A DNA stretch of 38,228 nucleotides from a virus: positions 1 to 38,228 of the IMG/VR virus record IMGVR_UViG_3300036806_000270. One strand, given 5' to 3'. Positions 23,129 through 30,554 of the stretch are shown here, in pieces. A program made the translations under genes and the position numbers. The first letter of the stretch is position 1, and every line of letters starts with the position of its first letter. The notes beneath the pieces were generated by a model. That model was given only the letters and a program-made list of their open reading frames with translations, made no database searches and was not told the origin of the DNA.

Positions 23129-24824
23129 GCTCGCCGTCGTGCTGACGGCCAACGGGGCGGCCCTCGCCGGCGGGCTGAAGACCAGCGAGCGGGCCATGGA
23201 TAGCCTCAAGGCCAAGGCCGAGGGGCTGGGGGGCAGCCTCAGCGGCCTGACCGGCGTGCTGGCCGGCGTCGGCCTCGCGTTCGGCGCGACGGAGGCGTAC
23301 ACGATCTTCCGCACCCAGAAGGAGGCCGTCGCCCAGCTCGACGCCGCCCTGAAGTCGACCGGCGGGTCGGCCGGACTGACGTCCCGGGAGTTGCAGGGCC
23401 TGGCGGCCGACCTGCAGAAGGTGACCAACTACGGGGACGAGGCCACGATCGCCGCCGAGAGCCTCCTGCTCGGGTTCGAGAGCATCAAGGGGGCGAACTT
23501 CAAGGCGGCCGTGGTCGAGGTCCAGAACCTGGCCGCCCGGATGAAGATGGACCTCCCGGGGGCCGCCCGGCTGGTCGGCCGCGCCCTGGAAGACCCGGAG
23601 CGGGGGCTGGAGCGGCTGAACCGGGTCGGCGTGGTATTCACCGAGCAGCAGAAGGACCAGATCAAGGCCATGCAGGAGGCGGGGGACCTGGCCGGCGCCC
23701 AGGTCGTGATCCTCGACGCGCTGGAGAGGAAGTACGGCGGGGCCGCCGCCGCCGCCGTCGACCCCTTCGTCCAGGCGAAGAACGCCATCGGGGACGCGGT
23801 CGAGGTCATCGTCGGCAGCCTGGAGCCCGCGCTCACCACGGCCGCCAACCTCCTTCGAGAGGGGGCGCAATGGGCGAGCGCCCATGCCGAGGCCATCGGC
23901 ACCCTCGCCAGGATCGTCCTGACCGTCGTGACGGCCGTGCTGGCCTACAAGGTCGCCATGTTCGCCCTGACCGTGGCCCAACAGGCGTGGGCCGCCGGGC
24001 AGGCCATCGTCCTGTCGCTGCAAGGCCCGGGGGGGTGGGCGCAGCTCGCCGTCGCCGCCGGGGCGGCCACGGTCGGCGTGCTCGCGGTCAACGCCGCGTT
24101 CGACAAGGTCAAGGACGCGGCCGCCGGGGCGAACAAGTACCTCGCCGACGCCCACGCGCAGCTGGACGCCGCGAAGGCCAAGGGGGCCGGGGCCGCCGGC
24201 GGGCTGAAGCTGACCGCCAAGCAGGCCGAGGAACTGGGCAAGAAGGTCCGCGAGGCGACCGACCGGCTCAAGGAGCAGGTGGCGACGTTCGGCCTGAGCA
24301 GCCATGAGGCGGAGATCTACAAGCTCCAGATGAAGGGCGCGACCGACGCCCAGCTCGCCGAGGCCCGGGCCCTGGCCGCCAAGCTGGACCTGATGGAGGA
24401 GGAGAAGAAGCTCCGGGAGAAAATGGCGGAGGCCGCCAAGAAGTACATCGACCAGAGCAAGGACCCGTTCGAGAAGGCCCAGGAGGAGCTGTCGGAGATC
24501 AACCGGCTGGAGAAGGAGGGGCTGCTCACGGATGAGCAGGCCATCGCCGCCGGCCGGAAGGCGCTGGATGACGCGGTCAAGGGCCTGGCCCAGGGGCGGA
24601 AGGAGAAGGACCTCAAGCCCTTCGAGCCGCATAACTTCGCCGGCGAGAAGCTCGACGCCGTCGAGCGCCGGTTCACGGCCGGCTTCACGCAGGCGAACGT
24701 CTCCTGGCAGGACAAGATGCTGGAGGAGGAGCGGCGGATCGCCAAGGCGGCCGAGGACCAGCGGGCCTACCTGAAGAAGATGGCCGAGCGGAAGGAAGAA
24801 GTCGCCAGCGTGGGGGGGCCGTAG
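23109..24824 (+). CDS. Tail tape measure protein
   Basis: 571 residues. The N-terminus (EISKLAVVLTANGAALAGGLKTSERAMDSLKAKAEGLGG) is the standard phage tape measure opening. Residues ~60-215 carry the TIGR01541/lambda H-like pattern (GLTSRELQGLAADLQKVTNYGDEATIAAESLLLGFESIKG; ALEDPERGLERLNRVGVVFTEQQKDQI). Hydrophobic helices (~265-345) may enter the host membrane on injection. The rest is coiled coil (MEEEKKLREKMAEAAKKYIDQ). At roughly 1.5 angstrom per residue it predicts a tail of about 85 nm. The start overlaps the T frame by 20 bases. Confidence 0.92.
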   Translation: MATEISKLAVVLTANGAALAGGLKTSERAMDSLKAKAEGLGGSLSGLTGVLAGVGLAFGATEAYTIFRTQKEAVAQLDAALKSTGGSAGLTSRELQGLAADLQKVTNYGDEATIAAESLLLGFESIKGANFKAAVVEVQNLAARMKMDLPGAARLVGRALEDPERGLERLNRVGVVFTEQQKDQIKAMQEAGDLAGAQVVILDALERKYGGAAAAAVDPFVQAKNAIGDAVEVIVGSLEPALTTAANLLREGAQWASAHAEAIGTLARIVLTVVTAVLAYKVAMFALTVAQQAWAAGQAIVLSLQGPGGWAQLAVAAGAATVGVLAVNAAFDKVKDAAAGANKYLADAHAQLDAAKAKGAGAAGGLKLTAKQAEELGKKVREATDRLKEQVATFGLSSHEAEIYKLQMKGATDAQLAEARALAAKLDLMEEEKKLREKMAEAAKKYIDQSKDPFEKAQEELSEINRLEKEGLLTDEQAIAAGRKALDDAVKGLAQGRKEKDLKPFEPHNFAGEKLDAVERRFTAGFTQANVSWQDKMLEEERRIAKAAEDQRAYLKKMAERKEEVASVGGP

Positions 24825-24825
24825 C

Positions 24826-25836
24826 GTGGCCGTCACGTCGCTTCGGGTGATTAAAGGACGCAAGTTCAAGCGGACGGACTCGCCGGAGTTCGGCGGCACC
24901 CGGGTCCTGCGCGTGACGTGCAGCGACCGGGTGAACGACGACGCCGACGTGGCGGGCGACGCCTGCCCGCAGATCGGGGCGCCGTGGAACCTCACCACGT
25001 TCACCGGCCTGCGGGTCGTCAGCGTGGACCTGGACGAGGGGGAGTGGACCGCGGACGGCGGGGTGCTCTACACGGCCACGGTCGAATACAGCACCAAGAC
25101 CACGGACCCCAACAAGCAGCAGCCCGACCCGACGGACCGGGAGGGCACCCTCCGCCTCAACTACGAATCCAACGAAGAGGCGATCTACCAGGGGCTGGAC
25201 AGCAAGCCAACCGCGGAAGAAGCCGACGGCGGGAACGTCACGATCGGGGCGGGGTGGCTGTGGAATAGCGCGATCTGCAACAGCAACGGCGAGCCCTTCC
25301 CCGACGGCCTGCGGGAAGTCTTCCCCGACGCCGTCTACACGTTCGAGAAGAACCTGGAGACGAACGACTGGGTGAGCCTCAGCGACAAGCTGGACCAGTT
25401 CGTGAACCGGGTCAGCTCGCAGGACTTCAGCATCACCTACCGCGGGGTGCAAAAGCAGTTCAACGCCGGCACCGTCTGGCTCACCCAGGCCTCGTCAGAG
25501 CCGGGCAACGAGAACGGCGTGCTGTTCGAGAAGGTCAGCGTCACGCTCCGGGTCCGCGCCGACGGCTGGCTGAGGAAGGTGCTGGACCAGGGCTTGACCG
25601 CGAGCCAAGCGCACGACACCCACCTCGGCAGGTTCATTCCGATCCGCGACAACAACGGCGACCCGGTCACGCGCCCCCATCTGCTCGATGGCCTCGGGTC
25701 GGAAGTCGGCTCGCCGATGGCGGGTACGAAGCCCGTCTTCCTGAAGTTCCGCACGAAGGAGACGGCCGACCTGTCAAAGCTGCCGTTCCCCGAGTTCGGC
25801 CCCGGGCTCGGCGTGCCGCTGTTCCCCGACGGCTGA
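24826..25836 (+). CDS. Distal tail/baseplate-region protein of unknown family (336 aa)
   Basis: 336 residues from a GTG one base after the tape measure stop. Beta-rich: VTSLRVIKGRKFKRTDSPEFGGTRVLRVTCSDRVNDD, VVSVDLDEGEWTADGGVLYTATVEYS, and a tail-type core DKLDQFVNRVSSQDFSITYRGVQKQFNAG...VLFEKVSVTLRVRADGWLRKVLDQGL. The position directly after the tape measure is where distal tail proteins lie, and its size is similar. I do not see the exact Dit signature, so the identity is inferred from order. Confidence 0.65.
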   Translation: MAVTSLRVIKGRKFKRTDSPEFGGTRVLRVTCSDRVNDDADVAGDACPQIGAPWNLTTFTGLRVVSVDLDEGEWTADGGVLYTATVEYSTKTTDPNKQQPDPTDREGTLRLNYESNEEAIYQGLDSKPTAEEADGGNVTIGAGWLWNSAICNSNGEPFPDGLREVFPDAVYTFEKNLETNDWVSLSDKLDQFVNRVSSQDFSITYRGVQKQFNAGTVWLTQASSEPGNENGVLFEKVSVTLRVRADGWLRKVLDQGLTASQAHDTHLGRFIPIRDNNGDPVTRPHLLDGLGSEVGSPMAGTKPVFLKFRTKETADLSKLPFPEFGPGLGVPLFPDG

Positions 25837-25844
25837 CCCCGCCC

Positions 25845-26504
25845 ATGGCAGACGACGACGCCTTCAAGCTCGACCGGCCCAGCGCCCGCCGGGTCGACCG
25901 CACCATCCGCAAGGTACTCGGCCCGCAGGGGGCGAGGAGCGGCGGCGGAATGCCGCGCGGCGAGGATTCGGCCGAGACCGCCTGGGCGAGGCTCAAGGAC
26001 GCCGACGCCAGCGACCCGGTCAACTACTCCTGGGCCGAGGTCTACCAGGACGACGCCGGCGACTGGCACGAGATCGATGGCGGGCGCTCGGGTACGGCCT
26101 CGGTCCAGCCGGCCAGCGCCGTCGAGCCGACCAGCAACTACTACGCCGACGACCCCGACGGCGACGTGGTGCTGCTCCGCCGCCGGAACGTGCGGGCGGC
26201 GGCCGACGGCACCTGGTCGCCGGGGTGGGTCATCGTCAGCCCGACCGTCGGCCTCTTCGCCGTGAAGGTGGAGAAGGACGGGGGGAGCAACGGCGACGCG
26301 GCGACGGCCGCCAGCTACACCTACACCGTCCGCACCCTCTACGGCCGCCAACTCGGGACCGCCGTGGGGCAGTCCCGGCCCCGGCCTAAGGGAACGGCCA
26401 CGTACCAGGCCGGCTCCGACGGCTACGGCCTGGCGTTCTGGGAGGGGGACACTCTGATCCTCTGGGACGCGGGAGAGATCGTGGGGACGGAGACCTGCAG
26501 CTAA
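25845..26504 (+). CDS. Tail-region protein of unknown function (219 aa)
   Basis: 219 residues. An N-terminal charged region with a Gly-rich linker (DRTIRKVLGPQGARSGGGMPRG) is followed by a beta domain with many aromatic strands (YSWAEVYQDDAGDWHEIDGG, NYYADDPDGDVVLLRRRNVRAAADGTWSPGWVIV, SYTYTVRTLYGRQLG). The stop overlaps the next start by one base (TAATG). The N-terminal ~40 residues resemble short phage linker sequences before collar or fibre domains. Role unknown. Confidence 0.65.
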   Translation: MADDDAFKLDRPSARRVDRTIRKVLGPQGARSGGGMPRGEDSAETAWARLKDADASDPVNYSWAEVYQDDAGDWHEIDGGRSGTASVQPASAVEPTSNYYADDPDGDVVLLRRRNVRAAADGTWSPGWVIVSPTVGLFAVKVEKDGGSNGDAATAASYTYTVRTLYGRQLGTAVGQSRPRPKGTATYQAGSDGYGLAFWEGDTLILWDAGEIVGTETCS

Positions 26505-26977
26505 TGGCCGCTGGCGACGTGCTATTGGATGCAGACGGCAACGTCCTGCTTGGCGCCAGCGACAGCGTCCTTCTGGACGACGGGACCGACGACCCATGCG
26601 GGTGCTGCGGGTGCCCCGCCGGTCTGCTCGACGCCTACACCATCACCGGCCACCTGCGGCACTCCGTCTCCGGCGTCACGGACTGCGACGTCGATTTCAC
26701 CGCCACGCTTGTGCGGCGCTACGAGCTGGGTAGCCCTCTATGCATATGGGATGTCATTCCGCCAATATCTGAGTGCGGCTCGACCTGGCCCACGTCCATC
26801 CTGCGCACGGACACGACAGACCCGCGGGGCATGGGGTTCGAGATGGTTCACGAACCGTTCGTGTCCGCAGGCAGCGGGGTCGTCCTGCTCGGGGACAGCG
26901 TCGCGGGCAGCTACCCCGACGCGATGTTCACCTACGGGTCGGACGCCCAGGAATGGACCAGCGTAGTCGTCGCATAA
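26504..26977 (+). CDS. Tail-region Cys-containing protein (157 aa)
   Basis: 157 residues, ATG overlapping the previous stop. Two short repeats open the protein (GDVLLDADGNVLLGASDSVLLDDG), then a Cys cluster DDPCGCCGCPAGLLDAYTITGHL. Further Cys are at SGVTDCDVDF, PLCIWDV and SECGSTW. The clustered Cys could bind a metal or form disulfides in a virion-tip protein. The C-terminal half is beta-rich. It overlaps the next gene by 25 bases. Not a named family to me. Confidence 0.65.
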   Translation: MAAGDVLLDADGNVLLGASDSVLLDDGTDDPCGCCGCPAGLLDAYTITGHLRHSVSGVTDCDVDFTATLVRRYELGSPLCIWDVIPPISECGSTWPTSILRTDTTDPRGMGFEMVHEPFVSAGSGVVLLGDSVAGSYPDAMFTYGSDAQEWTSVVVA

Positions 26978-27264
26978 CGGACTGCACGCACTGGAGCGAC
27001 TGCGGAGCCCGAGGGGGGGGCTGCTGCGGCTTGGCCGGCGGCGCCACGGTGAGCGAAGGCGTATGCCGCCACTGCGACCGGCAATACGTCCCCCTTACGA
27101 TCGGCCGGGCCGCCCGCGGAGCGGGAGACACGTTGGCCCGGGTGATTCAGATTGTGACGTTGGGGACCGTGAAGCCGTGCGGGGGGTGCAAGGGACGGCA
27201 GGCGCGGCTTAACGCCCTGCTGCCCTACCGCCAGGAACCCGCACCGGGCGCCGCCCGGCCGTGA
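26953..27264 (+). CDS. Small Cys-rich phage protein with KPCGGCKGRQ motif (103 aa)
   Basis: From the ATG at 26953, 103 residues with many Cys: DCTHWSDCGARGGGCCGLAGG, GVCRHCDRQY and GTVKPCGGCKGRQARLNALLP. The last element is a conserved signature of a widespread phage protein family found near tail genes and still of unknown function; the CxxC pairs suggest zinc. The frame extends upstream but is a shadow of the previous gene, so the start at 26953, within its last codons, is preferred. Confidence 0.7.
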   Translation: MDQRSRRITDCTHWSDCGARGGGCCGLAGGATVSEGVCRHCDRQYVPLTIGRAARGAGDTLARVIQIVTLGTVKPCGGCKGRQARLNALLPYRQEPAPGAARP

Positions 27265-27297
27265 GCGCGACGTAGGTTCCATCCTTCTTCGCGTACA

Positions 27298-27900
27298 CTA
27301 AACGTGGACGGACCTGCCGCCGCCCGTCCCCGCCGTAACCGCGTCGGTGGCGTCGGTCGAGGACCGGGGCGAGTCGTCAGCATCGCCGGCAGTGACGACC
27401 GTCGGGCTGCCCACTAGGACGTCATCCTTGAACGTGGCCGTTACAGACGCCCTAAGGCCCCCGGAAGAGGCGAAGATCCGCCATTGCCGGACCTCCAGCC
27501 TTCCCTTCGTGACCGTCACGCCCTGCCGGACCGTGCAGCCCGGATAGTCGCCCCTGAGCCTTTTGGCGAACTTCTCCCCCGTCATGTCGGACATGATGCC
27601 GAGCGGATCTGTGTCGTCGTTCGGAACCCGAGGCGCGTCCGCCCGGGCGGCGGGGGCCGGTGCCGGGGCAGGACTTAGCGCCGCGACCCTCGCTTCGAGT
27701 TCGGCAATCCGGGCCCTGAGCCGGCCGTTCTCGGCGCGCAGCTCTTCATAGGTCAGGGCGGCCGGCCCTGTCGCCGCCGGCGCGGAGGGCTTGCTCCCTT
27801 TGGCACTCGGCCCCGTCGCCGGCGCCGGCGCGTCCTTCGCCGCCACGAGCCCGGCCAGCCCGATCGCGACCGGCACTACGAGCAGAAGGCGTTTCAACAT
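27298..27900 (-). CDS. Secreted coiled-coil protein (200 aa)
   Basis: Start ATG at 27900 with AGGAG six bases upstream, giving 200 residues. MLKRLLLVVPVAIGLAGLVAA is a Sec signal peptide with no lipobox Cys. After a Pro/Ala linker comes a short coiled coil, YEELRAENGRLRARIAELEARVAAL, a second Pro/Ala linker and a compact domain (DPLGIMSDMTGEKFAKRLRGDYPGCTVRQG...EVRQWRIFASSGGLRASVTATFKDDVLVGSP). Its last strands, VTATFKDDVLV, recall BamE/SmpA-like folds. It is convergent with the tail genes and looks like a cell-envelope accessory, perhaps a host-type (moron) gene. Function unknown. Confidence 0.75.
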   Translation of the reverse strand: MLKRLLLVVPVAIGLAGLVAAKDAPAPATGPSAKGSKPSAPAATGPAALTYEELRAENGRLRARIAELEARVAALSPAPAPAPAARADAPRVPNDDTDPLGIMSDMTGEKFAKRLRGDYPGCTVRQGVTVTKGRLEVRQWRIFASSGGLRASVTATFKDDVLVGSPTVVTAGDADDSPRSSTDATDAVTAGTGGGRSVHV

Positions 27901-28243
27901 CACTAACTCCTGGCCCATCCGGGCCGGCTGCTGCAACCCCCGACATCCCCGGCCGCCGCCCCGCGGGCGGCTAGTCGATCACCTCCATACGTAAGCCCCC
28001 CTCCCCCACCGCCGGCCGGACCCATGCCGGCCGCTGCATGTGTGGGGCGGTTCAAAATTCCGCTCCCGACCCGGCTTACGACTTCACGCCTGCCGTTAAT
28101 TCTGGCGGTTCCGGGGTCCATGGACCCGTCCCACGGCCCGAACGCCCCCGTGCGTGCGAGCCAGGGCCGCCGCCGGGCCGGATAGCCGCCCGCCGGGCCG
28201 CCGCGACGCCCCTTATCGGACCCCCTCTCTAGGAGATCCCCTG
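27901..28243. other. 343-base gap between secreted-protein gene and a small plus-strand gene
   Basis: No convincing gene. It holds the ribosome site of the minus-strand gene; the sequence GATCACCTCC (27977-27986, plus), the complement of a perfect extended Shine-Dalgarno with no start codon after it; an inverted pair CGTAAGCC/GGCTTACG about 80 bases apart (around 27990 and 28074); and the palindrome GGGTCCATGGACCC at 28114-28127. Parts around 28045-28110 are less GC-rich. As the region upstream of two divergent genes it probably contains both promoters, but no clear -35/-10 pair is visible. Confidence 0.5.
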
Positions 28244-28528
28244 ATGCCGCTTACCGGACCCAACCGCAGCTTCGGGCCCATCCCCGGCGTCGGCCCGACC
28301 GCCGCCGCCGGGCCGCTCGAAGGCGAAACCGCATATTCGAGCAGCGGGGCGGACCAGCAGGAGCTGGTCGACCGCTACCCCGGGCTGGCGGCCAAGTCGG
28401 ACCGGGACCTGATCGAGCTGGTCGCCGCGCCGCCGGCCGGCGTGGCCCTCATGGGCGACGTCGACGAGGTGCAGGCCGTCGCGGCGATCCTGCTGGAGCG
28501 GCGGCTGTCGGCGGCCCTCGCCGCCTGA
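28244..28528 (+). CDS. Small acidic unknown protein (94 aa)
   Basis: From the ATG at 28244 with TAGGAG eight bases upstream, 94 residues. A Gly/Pro/Ala-rich N-terminus (MPLTGPNRSFGPIPGVGPTAAAGPLEGETAYSSSG) is followed by an acidic helical part, QELVDRYPGLAAKSDRDLIELVAAPPAGVALMGDVDEVQAVAAILLERRL. It is the only plus-strand gene in this region and is followed by a clear terminator, so it is a separate transcription unit. Not recognised. Confidence 0.65.
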   Translation: MPLTGPNRSFGPIPGVGPTAAAGPLEGETAYSSSGADQQELVDRYPGLAAKSDRDLIELVAAPPAGVALMGDVDEVQAVAAILLERRLSAALAA

Positions 28529-28569
28529 CCGCCGCCGGCCCGGTCGGCACTCCCAGCTCGTCGCCCTGC

Positions 28570-28594
28570 GCCCCGGCCCCGCGGCCGGGGCTTT
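28570..28594 (+). terminator. Rho-independent terminator
   Basis: A perfect 9-bp stem (GCCCCGGCC / GGCCGGGGC, loop CCGC) followed by TTTCGTT. It lies 41 bases after the small plus-strand gene and before the convergent minus operon end. The best terminator in the window. Confidence 0.85.
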
Positions 28595-28625
28595 CGTTGG
28601 GCGCCCCGACGCACCCGGGGCCCGG

Positions 28626-28739
28626 TCACTCCCGCGCCTCGTCCCCGGCCGCCCACTCCCACGCCGCCAGCAGCAGCCCCCACAGGCACCACGCGGCGAC
28701 CAGCAGCCAGTACGCGACGGCCCGCAGTCGGTCGGCCAT
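28626..28739 (-). CDS. Tiny membrane protein (37 aa)
   Basis: ATG at 28739 with GGGAGG about eight bases upstream, 37 residues. One transmembrane helix, AYWLLVAAWCLWGLLLAAWEW, lies between a short basic N-terminus (MADRLR) and an acidic tail (AAGDEARE). It begins one base after the stop of another tiny membrane protein. Pairs of small one-helix proteins at the end of a phage operon recall holin-type or other membrane cassettes, but no endolysin is seen nearby. Confidence 0.6.
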   Translation of the reverse strand: MADRLRAVAYWLLVAAWCLWGLLLAAWEWAAGDEARE

Positions 28740-28740
28740 G

Positions 28741-28824
28741 TCAGCAGCCTCCCTTCACCAGGCCCAGGGCGACGGCCGCCAGCAGCGCGCCGAGGGCCAT
28801 CCACAGGTAGCGTTCCTTGCCCAA
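28741..28824 (-). CDS. Tiny membrane protein, TTG start (27 aa)
   Basis: TTG at 28824 preceded by GGAGGA five bases upstream; 27 residues consisting of a short charged start (GKERY) and one hydrophobic helix (LWMALGALLAAVALGLV) ending KGGC. A longer upstream ATG frame gives an Arg/Pro-rich N-terminus without a good ribosome site, so the TTG is preferred. It is adjacent to the 37-residue membrane protein, one base apart. Confidence 0.5.
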   Translation of the reverse strand: MGKERYLWMALGALLAAVALGLVKGGC

Positions 28825-29070
28825 GGCGGTCCTCCCGCGGCGGGGGGCCCGGCGTGTCGGATGGGGTGGGGTTACAGCGGGGGGATTGGACTGACTTGAA
28901 CCCGGCCGCCCCGGCCGGGTAGAGTCGAACCCGCTTGGCCACGTCCGCTTGGCCGAGCCGCCGCCCCGGGCGTACCAGCGCCGCGGGGCCATTTGTTGCG
29001 CAGACGGTATCGCGGGGGACCGCGGGCCGCAAGTGTGGACCGGGGCCGCCGACAGGGGGCGGGGGGCCGT
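28825..29070. other. Gap with hairpin, 14-bp-spaced direct repeat and tRNA-like bits
   Basis: 246 bases without a firm gene. CCGCTTGGCC occurs twice at 14-base spacing (28931-28940 and 28945-28954). A perfect 8-bp hairpin lies at 28900-28920 (ACCCGGCC/GGCCGGGT). On the minus strand GGGTTCGAC (28924-28932) and GGGTTCAAGTC (28893-28903) look like T-arm loops, and GGCCAAGCGG resembles a tRNA D-arm, but the arms do not pair into a cloverleaf. It may be rearranged tRNA sequence or a protein-binding region. Confidence 0.45.
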
Positions 29071-29367
29071 CTACCGGCCGGCGGGCGGGGGGTCGTTTGC
29101 CGGCCCGGGCCGCCTGCAGCGCTGGCGGTCCGCCGGGACCTCCTTCGCCGGCGTGATCGACAGGCCAACCATGGGCGGCGGCTGCGACCAGACGTGCAGG
29201 GCGATGTTGTCCCCCGCGGCGATCGCCCGCCGCTCGTCCGGCGTCGGCTCCCACACGCTGATGGTCCGGCCGTCGGCCGTCCGCTGGCAGGGCATGGGGT
29301 CGCACTCGCGCACGCCGGCGGGGGCGCCGTAGTTGTAGTTGCTGTCCGTCACTTCGATGGGTCGCAT
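29071..29367 (-). CDS. Unknown protein of the minus operon (98 aa)
   Basis: ATG at 29367 (GAGGAG seven bases upstream, which decides the start), 98 residues. RPIEVTDSNYNYGAPAGVRECDPMPCQRTADGRTISVWEPTPDERRAIAAGDNIALHVWSQPPPMVGLSITPA reads like a small phage domain that I have seen as an uncharacterised protein (the EP-T-x-E...G-x-IxLxVW...P-x-xxL pattern). The tail is Pro/Arg-rich. Last sizeable gene of the minus operon. Confidence 0.72.
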   Translation of the reverse strand: MRPIEVTDSNYNYGAPAGVRECDPMPCQRTADGRTISVWEPTPDERRAIAAGDNIALHVWSQPPPMVGLSITPAKEVPADRQRCRRPGPANDPPPAGR

Positions 29368-29371
29368 GGGG

Positions 29372-29926
29372 TCACTCCTCACTTAGCTCAGGATGACGGC
29401 TCAAGTCGTGCCGGTGCTCGCCGGCCAGGCTGTCGATCGGCACCCGGCCGTCGACGCCGGGGTAGCCGCGGCAGGCCCACCGCGGCGGGGTGCGCTTGCG
29501 GACGCAGGCGTCGCAGGCCACGTACACGGCCCCGTCGTTCGGCAGCCCGCACCTCGGGCACCCCCAGCCCCGGCCGGGGGTCGGGCACTTGCGGTCCAGC
29601 ATCACGACGCTGCGGACGCTCGGCCCGCTCCGCAGGCAGCAGCAGCACGTGCCCAGGCTGGGGCGGTCGCCGGCGGGCGGGTGCAGGTAGTCGTCGCGCA
29701 TCCAATACTCCGCAGGGGCGGCGGCCAGCAGGTGCTCGGGACGGACGCCGTGGGCCGCCAGCCGCCGCAGGGCCCGGCGGGCGATCATCTGGACGTACTT
29801 CGGGCACAGGTCCTCGCCGCTGCGGCGGTGGTACTCGTCCCGGACGTAGGCCCACGGCCGCAGCCGCGGGTCCCGGGCACTCACGAGGGGACGCGCCCCG
29901 GCGGGGCGGTGGGGGCGGGCGGTCAT
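29372..29926 (-). CDS. Cys-rich, zinc-ribbon-like protein (184 aa)
   Basis: ATG at 29926, in an ATGA overlap with the upstream gene; 184 residues. A helical N-terminal half (AYVRDEYHRRSGEDLCPKYVQMIARRALRRLAAHGV) is followed by a Cys-rich half: GTCCCCLRSG, DRKCPTPGRGWGCPRCGLPNDGAVYVACDACVRKRTPPRWACRGYPG. CPRC and CDAC form a probable zinc ribbon, and the CCCC run is striking. It may bind nucleic acid or protein. The frame continues upstream as an Arg/Pro shadow, which I excluded. Function unknown. Confidence 0.72.
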   Translation of the reverse strand: MTARPHRPAGARPLVSARDPRLRPWAYVRDEYHRRSGEDLCPKYVQMIARRALRRLAAHGVRPEHLLAAAPAEYWMRDDYLHPPAGDRPSLGTCCCCLRSGPSVRSVVMLDRKCPTPGRGWGCPRCGLPNDGAVYVACDACVRKRTPPRWACRGYPGVDGRVPIDSLAGEHRHDLSRHPELSEE

Positions 29927-30330
29927 GCGGCGTCGCTCCGGCCCGGGTCCCGGGCGAACTGCCACCGCAGGCGGCGCAGGACCGCCCCGGCCCGGGCGGC
30001 GGCCAGGACCAGGGCCGGGGCGACCTTGAGCATCCGCGCGGCCGCGGCGGCCGAGCGGTAGCGGTGGACCCGGCCGCCCTTGCCGACGCCCACCAGCGGC
30101 GGGCCCTCGTCCCGCCAAGAGGAGGGCTGGCCCTCCTCTGCGGCTGGCCGCGGCCGCGGGCGGGCGGCCGCGGCGGCGGGGTTCTTCGGGGGCACATGCC
30201 ACCCGACAGCGTCCGGCCGGCCCGACGCCAGGCGTGCCCGTATCGCCGGGGCCAGCGCGCCGCCGAGCGCGGCGTACTGCTCGATCTCCGGCAGGGTCAT
30301 GCCGGCGAGGATGCGGTCCCGCTCCGTCAC
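29923..30330 (-). CDS. Unknown basic helical protein (135 aa)
   Basis: GTG at 30330 in a GTGA overlap with the upstream gene's stop; 135 residues. TERDRILAGMTLPEIEQYAALGGALAPAIRARLASG is helical. The middle is Pro/Arg/Ala-rich and contains a dispersed palindrome (30118-30139). The end (RYRSAAAAARMLKVAPALVLAAARAGAVLRRLRWQFARD) resembles a small helix-turn-helix-like segment, but too weakly to call. It ends in an ATGA overlap. Confidence 0.62.
   Translation of the reverse strand: MTERDRILAGMTLPEIEQYAALGGALAPAIRARLASGRPDAVGWHVPPKNPAAAAARPRPRPAAEEGQPSSWRDEGPPLVGVGKGGRVHRYRSAAAAARMLKVAPALVLAAARAGAVLRRLRWQFARDPGRSDAA
30118..30139. repeat. Dispersed palindrome, copy 4 (inside a gene)
   Basis: Arms AGAGGAGGGC and GCCCTCCTCT (10 bp) around TG. 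Translated within the Pro/Arg linker of the 135-residue protein. The inner 9-bp arms match copy 3 exactly. Confidence 0.85.
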
Positions 30331-30554
30331 GTCGCCTGATTGTCCAGCTCGGTCACGCGGAACATCTGGGGCATCGCCGGCCTCAGGCCCGGGACCCAGG
30401 GCAAACCGGGTAAGAAGGCCGGCTCCACCCACACGGCCAGGTGGCCGGCCGGGCCCGGGAACACCTCCGAGACGACGGTGCCCGTGGCCCCATGCCAGCA
30501 ACTGTTGGGGTTGGTCACGAGCACGCGCTCGCCGACCATCGTGTCCGTCCGCAT
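30327..30554 (-). CDS. Small SH3/KOW-like protein (75 aa)
   Basis: ATG at 30554 with GGAGG five bases upstream; 75 residues. VGERVLVTNPNSCWHGATGTVVSEVFPGPAGHLAVWVE has the pattern of a KOW/SH3-like barrel (GxRVxVT...GxxGTVV). Such small barrels bind nucleic acid or protein. It overlaps the next gene by GTGA. Role inferred only. Confidence 0.68.
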   Translation of the reverse strand: MRTDTMVGERVLVTNPNSCWHGATGTVVSEVFPGPAGHLAVWVEPAFLPGLPWVPGLRPAMPQMFRVTELDNQAT

